Under the pieces are notes generated by a model. It was not told the origin of the DNA. It worked only from the letters and a program-made list of their open reading frames with translations, and did no database searches. A DNA stretch of 64,000 nt from Beaufortia kweichowensis (taxonomy: Eukaryota; Chordata; Actinopteri; Cypriniformes; Gastromyzontidae). Positions 60,801 to 64,000 of the stretch are shown piece after piece. The stretch spans positions 5,008,881 to 5,072,880 of the forward strand of contig CM032797.1 in assembly GCA_019155185.1 (NCBI GenBank), written 5' to 3'. The position numbers and the translations under genes are program-made. How positions within the stretch are numbered: position 1 is the stretch's first letter; every line of letters starts with the position of its first letter.

Positions 60801-63800
60801 ACAAGATCAAAGAACAGTGAGTAATACACATCTAGTTCATGTGTGCACATGATTCTGCACAGTTGCACACATTTAGTAGTGTCCTAATAACTAGAAGTAG
60901 CTACTACTTTGTCTACTTGGTCTTTGCTAAAAATAAAATTATTTAAATAAAATAAAGACGTGTTGTTCTCTTTTCCCCCTGGCCTTAAAGGAGTCGTTTA
61001 ACCTAAAATAAAAAATCTGTCATTATTTATTCACCCTCATGTTGTTCAAAACCTGTATATGACTCTTACTTCAGTGTAACATAAAAGAAGATATTTTGAG
61101 AAATGTGGTTTTGTGTTCACACAATGCAAGTCAATGGTGCACCATGTTGTTTAATTACCAACATTCTTTAAAATATCTTCTTTTGCATTCTGCATAAGAA
61201 AATCATACAGGTTTAAAATGACATGAGAATTAATAAATAATGAAATAATTTTTTCTATCCCTTAAACTACTAAACTATCCCTTAAAACTACTTTTAAGCA
61301 TAGCTTTGTGTTTTATGCTTAATGTTGGCTCTAAAGGCAAAGTTGCTTTGAATAGCAGTGTCTACTAAATAAATAAATCTCAATGTGTTTCCAAGGCGAC
61401 CACTGGAGGCGGGGCTTCACAGCAGCTGCAATGTGACCATTCATGAATGTGAGGAAGGTGCTGAGCCGGTGGAATTCTGGGAAGCTTTGGGGAGAAAAGA
61501 CCGCAAGGCTTATGACTGCATGCTGCAAGGTACAACAAGGTCTTTATCAAGGTGATTATCTACATAATATCTTGCGCAGTATTGTATCTCTTGTGTATTA
61601 TTGTTTTTTAGACCCCGGCAAGTTCAACTTCACACCACGACTCTTCCAACTCGGTAGTTCTTCAGGCGAGTTTGTAGCGCAGGAGTTTTTTAACCCATCC
61701 AGAGCCGCCGACCTGGTTTGCTCCCTGCCGTTTCTGCAGGAGGACCTGTATTCTGCCCCCCAACCAGGTAAACCGCACGCTTAAATAGACCGTAGAAAAA
61801 CCATGATGATGCAAGCTGACCTTGTCTTTTCCTCTCTCTTTAGCTCTGTTTCTCGTGGATAACTATCATGAGGTTTACCTGTGGCAGGGCTGGTGGCCAC
61901 AGGACACAGAGAGTACCGGCTCCGCCCGCATCCGCTGGGACTCAGACAGGAAGTGTGCCATGGAAACTGTGCTGCAGTACTGCAGAGGTGATTGACATCT
62001 TTATTAACCAGTAATCTTTTGGTTGAGATTAACTAAATTATAAATTAGGAGAATCCCTTAATCTTTCCTTAATGAAAGACTGGTGTCTATCTCTGAAAGA
62101 CACAAAACTACTGAAGGTAACTACTTTTAAGAACCTCTGATTCTGATTCTTCTCTTGATCTAACAGAAAAGAATGAGAAGAAGCCTCAGAAGTCTTACCT
62201 GATCCACGCGGGACTGGAGCCCTTGACCTTCACGAACATGTTTCCCAGCTGGGAGCACAGAGAAGATATTGCCGAGATCACAGAAAGGGTTAGACGATCT
62301 CCTCCACACACAGTATACACTTGTTGAATGTGTGCTGCACACATTTATTCATTTTATTATTTAACATAAAAATATTTTCAGGTGATAAAAGAAAAAGTCA
62401 CTTGCATAGTAGACTTGTGCGGCTGTTGCAATTTACTCATTGTGTGTGTTTGTGTTGTGTGTTGTGCAGGAGGCAGAAGTGTGTAATCAGATCATTCTGG
62501 TGGAGGATGTTCTGGCCAGACTCTGTCAGAGCATCTATCCTCTTGAAACACTTCAAACTCGTCCTCTTCCTCAGGGCGTCGACCCTCTGCGACTCGAGAT
62601 GTACCTGACAGATGAAGACTTTGAGGTGAGCACGCACACTCGTATTTCCTGCTTTCAGAAGATATACACACTTGATATGATATGCATCTTGAGAATTGTG
62701 CAGGAAGTAGAAACATGCCCAGAAATGTTATATAACGTCTAGTAACTAAGAATTTGATGCTTTACCTTTCTGACTCTAGGCTGGGTTGTAGGGAATTCTG
62801 GGTAGGTAAGTGTTTGTGTTCAGACATCGACTGATGTCACAAGGTTTTAGACTGTTTCTATGGCAACCTCTCCTGCACTGTTCACTGAAGGCCTCACTTT
62901 CTTATGCTTCATCTTCCTCTTTGGACAAATTTTCCTGTCCATTCTTTCTTCAGCTAAAACCTGGAGAGCTCCTTGAAATCCACATGATAACACAATCACA
63001 CATGCATGCACAGGGCACACACACACACACACACACACAAATGTGAAAAACATGCACATCTGTGAATCATCACATTGATCTGACAGGCTGTTTTCTGTTT
63101 CTGCAATACTTTACACATGTTTCACAGCGTGTCCTAACCAGGTGTGACCCGCTAAAGCCATAAATATCGGGTGCATTGACACTTACAGCCATATACAACA
63201 ATAAAAGTGAATTTCTAGTTTCTATGATTTGGTGATTTAAAGCAACGTAACTGGCAGTGACCTGAATTGTGGATTTAAAGATGTTGAGCAGAGTTTAACT
63301 TCATGCAACTGAGCATCAAGGCCTAAATTTGCCTCTTATACAGTAGTCAAATTAGTAAATTTTCGCCTAAAACTTACTTTATTGTTAAAGACAGTAACTG
63401 ACATGTCAGATTGTTGTTTCACCGGTTTTTACATTCTTTAGCAGACAATAAACAGTTGTATGTAAATGTATGTAAATTACAATAATTTCAGTGTAAATTT
63501 AGATTTGTTTAATGTTGACACAACGTTAATTTCCTTCTCATTTGTAAGTCACTTTAGATAAAAGCATCTGCGAAATGAATAAATGTAAATATAATGTAAG
63601 CACAAGAAGATATTTTCCACAGTGCCGAGTCCCATTTTGCAAAGCTGTATAAATATTAACTATTAAGTATGAACAAAAGAAATGCGTCTCGCCTAGTTAG
63701 GACACAAACTCCTGTAAGCCTTTTCACTTTCCTGAATCTGAGTGTGTGTATACTGGACTAAATGTGTATCTCTCCGCTATCATTGTGTTTCGTTTGTTTT

Positions 63801-63892
63801 CTCAGACTGTGTTGGAGATGCAGAGAGAAGAGTTTGACGCTCTGCCGGGATGGAAGCAAGTAAACCTAAAAAAAGCCAAAGGACTGTTTTAG
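36865..63892 (+). CDS. SVIL: Supervillin (SVIL), complete coding sequence
   Basis: 37 coding exons: 36865-36872, 36960-37123, 37969-38686, 40985-43084, 43607-43771, 43987-44021, 44128-44192, 44920-45056, 45327-45422, 46552-46816, 47310-47396, 48260-48866, 50395-50959, 51872-51956, 52717-52764, 53393-53473, 54217-54364, 54443-54529, 54674-54754, 54965-55145, 55217-55389, 55469-55624, 56256-56392, 56490-56637, 56752-56897, 57002-57177, 57280-57427, 58404-58701, 59002-59156, 59241-59346, 60609-60816, 61396-61529, 61612-61767, 61844-61987, 62167-62288, 62470-62625, 63806-63892. All junctions are GT-AG and in phase; the total is 8,373 bases, about 2,790 residues (human muscle archvillin about 2,214). 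Hallmarks are MNRKERIARRLEGIE, KAERIARYKAERRRQL, RFRTQPITSAER, EEKLDERAKMSVAAKR, RLALLKKSGEEDW, gelsolin-like repeats from about residue 2000 and a villin headpiece ending KKAKGLF. Known role: a membrane-raft scaffold binding F-actin and myosin II in contractility, invadosomes, cytokinesis and muscle costameres. The extra length is mostly in the 2.1-kb exon and the Gln/Pro-rich exon. Confidence 0.95.
36960..38686 (+). CDS. SVIL: SVIL exons 2-3: conserved N-terminus
   Basis: Exon 36960-37123 encodes RKERIARRLEGIETD and LLEEDMPRYTRASDPS. Exon 37969-38686 encodes an Arg/Pro-rich linker, then the strongly conserved SSKAERIARYKAERRRQLSE followed by YGILLDQEVDMDYAPRYTRA. In mammalian supervillin this N-terminal region contacts myosin II and myosin light-chain kinase and contains actin-binding and nuclear-localisation sequences. 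Residues about 2-297. The donor G|GTATGT at 38687 ends the exon; reading past it gives an intron-retained stop at about 38780. Introns 37124-37968 and 36873-36959 contain nothing notable. Confidence 0.9.
38687..40984 (+). other. SVIL: SVIL intron 3
   Basis: GT-AG intron of 2.3 kb. It contains a hAT-type inverted-repeat element at 39544-40051. Open frames near 39074-39480 have no splice support or family resemblance. The acceptor is NAG-like: AAG|AATTAG|AATAAAAG allows exon starts at 40985 or 40991, both in frame. Confidence 0.6.
39544..40051. mobile_element. hAT-type nonautonomous element
   Basis: The left end GGTTCCCAAACTTTTTGTTCCT is matched inverted by the right end AGGAACAAGTTGAGAACCAG, about 20 bases with few mismatches. 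GGTTCTCAAACTT-type ends are typical of hAT elements in fish. The interior is AT-rich without a transposase frame. Confidence 0.6.
40985..43084 (+). CDS. SVIL: SVIL exon 4: large disordered exon
   Basis: 2,100-base exon, about residues 297-997, donor T|GTATGT at 43085 (intron retention would stop at 43095-43097). It begins RIKERQAREDISLRGSDSGS, then a Pro/Gln/His-rich part (many His near 41580-41720: HAHTKKPQHEHTLHTH), a conserved-looking GGLLRSRKAVLPSEIRRREK near 41933, and an Arg/Ser/Glu degenerate repeat (42030-42700). It likely corresponds to the differentially spliced archvillin-type (muscle) coding region and carries much of the extra length over the human protein. Disorder is inferred from composition. 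Confidence 0.85.
42030..42700 (+). repeat. SVIL: Degenerate Arg/Ser-Glu coding repeat in SVIL
   Basis: Roughly ten units of 15-22 residues on the theme G-h-x-R/K-R-x-x-x-S-E/D (for example HRIRRISESS, HSVRRCGLSEE, GHGRRRRANLSESEEV, HVRRRRISQSEDVWDG, VHRIRQSDHWEG). The units are diverged, so the DNA period is weak. Many RRxS cores look like basophilic-kinase (PKA/AKT type) sites; that is inference. Confidence 0.7.
43607..45422 (+). CDS. SVIL: SVIL exons 5-9: conserved central block
   Basis: Exons 43607-43771, 43987-44021, 44128-44192, 44920-45056 and 45327-45422. They encode KSSERFRTQPITSAERLESD, the short RARLSPEMQHAE, MDEEKLDERAKMSVAAKRSL, PKPRSRNAAVERRLRRAQDR with SRTQPVTSEEVVIAAT, and a Thr/Pro/Ala-rich tail. 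The repeated R-T/S-Q-P-I/V-T core (RTQPITSAE, RTQPVTSEE, and QTQPITQGE in exon 10) is typical of supervillin. All phases agree. A palindromic MITE lies in the intron at 44514-44783. Confidence 0.92.
44514..44783. mobile_element. Palindromic MITE, most intact copy
   Basis: Begins AAGGGATAGTTCACCAAAAAT and ends in the matching inverted arm. The inner arms CTTCTGTGGAACACAAAAGAAGATATTTTGCAAAACG / CGTTTTGCAAAATATCTTCTTCTGTG and GGTGCCGG pair to form a long hairpin. It shares arms with 8367-8582, 47570-47735 and 60985-61266. No frame, no transposase. Confidence 0.8.
45423..46551 (+). other. SVIL: SVIL intron 9
   Basis: GT-AG intron with a (GT)n microsatellite at 46028-46054. Nothing else recognised. 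Confidence 0.7.
46028..46054. repeat. (GT)n microsatellite
   Basis: Perfect GT tract in SVIL intron 9. Confidence 0.9.
46552..47396 (+). CDS. SVIL: SVIL exons 10-11
   Basis: Exon 46552-46816 encodes an acidic His/Asp/Glu stretch and the conserved LSTLSLAEKMALFNRLSQ and RRANARFQTQPITQGEVNQ. Exon 47310-47396 (29 codons, ECTHDANQSSHTDRAVVTND...) starts and ends in phase 0, and its flanking exons join equally well without it, so it may be a cassette exon. I do not recognise its sequence in the mammalian protein. Confidence 0.8.
47570..47735. mobile_element. Partial palindromic MITE
   Basis: One arm only: TAGTTCAGCCTGTTATCATTTACTCATCCTCATGTTGTTTCAAACCTGTGTGATT and CATAGAACACAAAAGGAAAATG. Same family as 44514-44783, decayed. 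Confidence 0.6.
48037..48257. repeat. (CT)n and CTGTCT repeat abutting a splice acceptor
   Basis: About 220 bases: a pure CT tract, then a CTGTCT hexamer array, then CT with CACT interruptions, running directly into CTCTCTCTCTCTAG at the SVIL exon 12 acceptor (48259). The microsatellite is the polypyrimidine tract of that exon. The long serine/leucine frame through it is an artefact. Confidence 0.95.
48260..48866 (+). CDS. SVIL: SVIL exon 12
   Basis: Enters in phase 0 (LQNGSIKLEPLSASLVHSV), leaves one base (donor CAG|GTAAGA at 48867). Encodes an Ala/Thr/Val-rich start, MTADIRMGMSTAPTYSPPSV, and Ser/Gly/Arg-rich disordered sequence, about residues 1281-1483. A poorly conserved linker typical of this part of supervillin. 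Confidence 0.85.
48867..50394 (+). other. SVIL: SVIL intron 12
   Basis: GT-AG intron of 1.5 kb. The segment 49774-50279 has imperfect inverted ends (TTTAAAGGGTCATGACAT and TATCATGACACCTTTAA) and is probably a fish DNA element. The rest shows no feature. Confidence 0.65.
49774..50279. mobile_element. Inverted-repeat element, AAAGGGTCATGACAT ends
   Basis: About 17-base imperfect terminal inverted repeats around an AT-rich 470-base interior with no open frame. This end sequence is one I recall as frequent in cyprinid DNA. No target duplication identified. Confidence 0.5.
50395..50959 (+). CDS. SVIL: SVIL exon 13: Gln/Pro-rich
   Basis: Acceptor AATTCCCTAG, donor AAAG|GTGTGT. Encodes a Gln/Pro/Thr-rich stretch with the internal repeat IPPQTQPKPQ(S/C)F occurring twice (about 50710 and 50788), followed by the conserved LEIDEETEAMTSMSIKER, which runs into RLALLKKSGEEDW in the next exon. 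About residues 1483-1671. The Gln/Pro-rich part looks fish-specific or fast evolving. Confidence 0.9.
50960..51871 (+). other. SVIL: SVIL intron 13
   Basis: GT-AG intron, donor GTGTGT, acceptor AAATGTTTCAG. No recognisable feature; open frames on both strands are short and unsupported. Confidence 0.6.
51872..51956 (+). CDS. SVIL: SVIL exon 14: LALLKKSGEEDW motif
   Basis: With two incoming bases it reads R-LALLKKSGEEDWKNRINKK, a strongly conserved supervillin motif, then QEVIQEVVS, ending in phase 0 at donor TCG|GTGAGC (51957). That end phase fits the following exons (52717, 53393, 54217), all phase 0. A second donor AAAG|GTAGGA (52007) would lengthen the exon by 50 bases and shift the frame; it then meets a stop in the next exon. 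Confidence 0.85.
51957..52716 (+). other. SVIL: SVIL intron 14 with tRNA-SINE remnant
   Basis: GT-AG intron (donor GTGAGC, acceptor GTGTGTTTTAG). Contains an alternative-donor extension (51957-52006) and a SINE-like segment at about 52425-52553 with a B box AGTTCGATCCCC and a tail GTCGCTTTGGATTAAAGCATCTGC. Confidence 0.65.
52425..52553 (+). mobile_element. tRNA-derived SINE remnant
   Basis: B-box AGTTCGATCCCC (52461-52472) and the characteristic tail AAGTCGCTTTGGATTAAAGCATCTGC. The A box is weak (GAATGGTTAACAAG). An old, diverged copy. Confidence 0.6.
52717..53473 (+). CDS. SVIL: SVIL exons 15-16: short phase-0 exons
   Basis: Exon 52717-52764 encodes EDQTVIRELTASEQLW. Exon 53393-53473 encodes EPVFSSTYSPPPYPSSPKCQ and YVEHQGQ. 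Both begin and end in phase 0 with good splice sites (CTGG|GTAAGA, CAG|GTAAGA), so each could be skipped without a frame change. They link exon 14 to the conserved MSIEERKQ exon. Their sequences are not recognisable in mammalian supervillin from memory, so they may be lineage-specific or alternative. Confidence 0.65.
53474..54216 (+). other. SVIL: SVIL intron 16
   Basis: GT-AG intron; acceptor AATCAG|AAG|C allows tandem NAG use (exon start 54217 or 54220, a one-lysine difference). No other feature. Confidence 0.65.
54217..55624 (+). CDS. SVIL: SVIL exons 17-22: pre-gelsolin region
   Basis: Exons 54217-54364, 54443-54529, 54674-54754, 54965-55145, 55217-55389 and 55469-55624. They encode MSIEERKQMISVREEAWQST and NDSAQYTVAAKMVKKG, a Ser/Pro linker, MESDKKLEKLETFLGRLN, TVTEKAVKEVMHLDDEVFSK with MHLEEDFDAIFG, HKRAVRPSRNVQASKNPLK with HEYTEQRLNVGQLETKRMK, and LAGLASKENYSSVSLRSVS leading to APYKKLMLMQVKG, the start of the first gelsolin-like fold. 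About residues 1743-2018. Strong family match and all phases agree. Confidence 0.95.
55690..56075. repeat. Degenerate TATC/TATA-rich repeat
   Basis: AT-rich block built from variants of TCTATATATC / CTATTTAT in SVIL intron 22. The frame through it is low complexity and rejected as coding. Confidence 0.85.
56256..57427 (+). CDS. SVIL: SVIL exons 23-27: gelsolin-like repeats 1-2
   Basis: Exons 56256-56392, 56490-56637, 56752-56897, 57002-57177 and 57280-57427. Motifs include [94 protein letters not shown] and [20 protein letters not shown]. The SGDxFLL...VWIG and VYVWHGKE patterns are the core strands of gelsolin repeats. About residues 2018-2269. In the family this half mediates actin-related and partner binding without classical severing. 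Confidence 0.95.
57601..58402. repeat. CTTT minisatellite, about 23 units, abutting an acceptor
   Basis: About 800 bases of CTTT-rich repeats with CTCATGCTC marker units recurring roughly 23 times (unit about 20-28 bases), in SVIL intron 27, followed by a pure CT tract that runs into CTCTCACAG at the exon 28 acceptor (58403). It gives long Ser/Phe/Leu-rich frames in all three forward frames, which is diagnostic of the repeat and not of a gene. Confidence 0.95.
58404..59346 (+). CDS. SVIL: SVIL exons 28-30: gelsolin-like repeat 3
   Basis: Exons 58404-58701, 59002-59156 and 59241-59346. They encode [38 protein letters not shown] with FYEGDAYVVKWKYMV, KCCYFFWQGRNSTVSEKGTS with ALMTVELDEERGAQ, and PPCFLQCFNGGMIVHSGKRG. 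About residues 2270-2456. FWQGR and EGDAYVVKW are classic gelsolin-repeat strands. Confidence 0.95.
59347..60608 (+). other. SVIL: SVIL intron 30
   Basis: GT-AG intron (donor A|GTGAGT, acceptor TGTGTTTCAG). It contains a complete 5'-truncated LINE insertion with target duplication (59633-60135). The remainder is AT-rich without features. Confidence 0.8.
59615..60153 (+). mobile_element. 5'-truncated LINE, copy 2, with 18-bp duplication
   Basis: The insertion 59633-60135 is flanked by the perfect 18-base direct repeat TAAAAGAGAACATGGTAA (59615-59632, 60136-60153). It carries the end of a LINE second ORF (frame 59725-59958) with a CX2CX7HX4C zinc-knuckle-like motif (CDLC...H...C), which is characteristic of the C-terminus of I/Nimb/Jockey-type reverse transcriptase polyproteins. 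The plus-strand frame is broken by an indel near 59730. The tail is ATGGCGGTA-CAATATAAATAAATA. Family name not assigned; dead fragment. Confidence 0.88.
60609..61987 (+). CDS. SVIL: SVIL exons 31-34: gelsolin-like repeats 4-5
   Basis: Exons 60609-60816, 61396-61529, 61612-61767 and 61844-61987. They encode EWRLYCVRGEVPVEGHLLEV, NKALIYLWHGCKTQTHTR, IHECEEGAEPVEFWEALG with KDRKAYDCMLQ, FNFTPRLFQLGSSSGEF, AADLVCSLPFLQEDLYSA and NYHEVYLWQGWWPQDTE with WDSDRKCAMETVLQYC. The LWHG and LWQGWW strands are gelsolin-repeat signatures. About residues 2456-2670. Intron 60817-61395 carries a palindromic MITE. Confidence 0.95.
60985..61266. mobile_element. Palindromic MITE
   Basis: Left arm CTTAAAGGAGTCGTTTAACCTAAAATAAAAAATCTGTCATTATTTATTCACCCTCATG; right arm ends GTTTAAAATGACATGAGAATTAATAAATAATGAAATAATTTTTTCTATCCCTTAAA. 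The inner AAAGAAGATATTTTGAGAAATG pairs with TTTAAAATATCTTCTTTT. Same family as 44514-44783. Confidence 0.75.
62167..63892 (+). CDS. SVIL: SVIL exons 35-37: last gelsolin strand and villin headpiece
   Basis: Exons 62167-62288, 62470-62625 and 63806-63892. They encode KSYLIHAGLEPLTFTNMFPS with EHREDIAEIT, VCNQIILVEDVLARLCQSIY and LQTRPLPQGVDPLRLEMYLT, then the headpiece end FDALPGWKQVNLKKAKGLF and TAG at 63890-63892. The headpiece occupies about residues 2727-2790. Headpieces of this shape bind F-actin in villin; mammalian supervillin's is reported not to bind F-actin detectably. The C-terminal Phe is the usual family end, so the protein is complete. Confidence 0.96.
63016..63039. repeat. (AC)n microsatellite
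   Basis: Perfect AC tract in the last SVIL intron. Confidence 0.9.
63127..63709. mobile_element. Inverted-repeat element, GTGTCCTAACCAGG type
   Basis: Left end GCGTGTCCTAACCAGGTG, right end GCCTAGTTAGGACACAAAC (inverted match). The same ends occur on the small element at 17766-17887, so the two are related members, one with a longer interior. The interior includes a SINE-type tail (GTCACTTTAGATAAAAGCATCTGCGAAATG near 63548), suggesting nested insertion. No transposase frame. Confidence 0.6.
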
Positions 63893-64000
63893 ACAACATG
63901 TATGATCACTGTTTATTTCCTCTATGACCACCGGTTCTGTGGGCACTTTGAATATTTGACTCTCTTCGTCAAGGTGGAGGTGATTGTGCACTGAGAACAG
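63893..64000 (+). other. SVIL: SVIL 3'UTR, runs off the window
   Basis: Sequence after the stop; no AATAAA within the remaining 108 bases, so the poly(A) site lies beyond the window. Confidence 0.7.

Larger units (their letters stand above)
62626..63805 (+). other. SVIL: SVIL last intron with DNA element
   Basis: GT-AG intron. It contains an (AC)n tract at 63016-63039 and an inverted-repeat element at 63127-63709. Confidence 0.75.

Noticed and set aside
1..64000. Search for CRISPR arrays, operons, prophage or toxin-antitoxin loci
   Set aside because: The window is intron-containing vertebrate DNA; none of the tandem repeats has spacer-repeat structure and no prokaryotic gene signals occur.

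Overview
This is vertebrate nuclear DNA, most likely from a teleost fish and probably a cypriniform (carp/zebrafish group). The reasons are AT-rich sequence, intron-split genes with GT-AG junctions throughout, dense CT, CA and CTTT simple repeats, and several small inverted-repeat DNA elements and tRNA-derived SINE remnants of kinds common in cyprinids. I see no sign of prokaryotic, viral or organellar DNA. The species call is inference.

The window holds two protein-coding genes in the same orientation. JCAD (junctional cadherin 5-associated protein) has its coding sequence at about 7.9-16.8 kb, with a CpG-rich promoter and first exon near 3.4-4.3 kb and a long presumed 3'UTR to about 20.7 kb. 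SVIL (supervillin, a villin/gelsolin-family membrane-associated actin and myosin II regulator) has its coding sequence at 36.9-63.9 kb in 37 coding exons. I traced them one by one; the reading phase closes at every junction and gives about 2,790 residues up to the villin-headpiece ending KKAKGLF. JCAD followed by SVIL on one strand is also the order I recall from human 10p11, so this looks like ancient conserved linkage.

Region by region: 1-3430 upstream spacer; 3430-4340 JCAD CpG island and exon 1; 3803-7799 intron 1; 7800-8301 first coding exon with an upstream ORF and a CA repeat touching the start codon; 8302-10692 intron 2; 10693-16168 giant exon with two kinds of tandem repeat, proline tracts and one apparent single-base frameshift; 16742-16776 last coding exon; 16777 to about 20.7 kb presumed 3'UTR; 20.7-36.6 kb spacer holding candidate alternative first exons of SVIL plus transposon debris; 36.6-64 kb SVIL. 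The 3'UTR of SVIL runs off the window.

The most useful second-look items are the JCAD frameshift at a C run (11812-11816), phase-compatible upstream exons that would extend SVIL past the mammalian-type start, a 14-residue tandem repeat and a Lys/Glu-rich decapeptide-like repeat in JCAD, a poison-type alternative donor in SVIL exon 14, two 5'-truncated LINE copies with visible target-site duplications, and two simple repeats that form splice-acceptor pyrimidine tracts. I found no previously undescribed multi-gene system.
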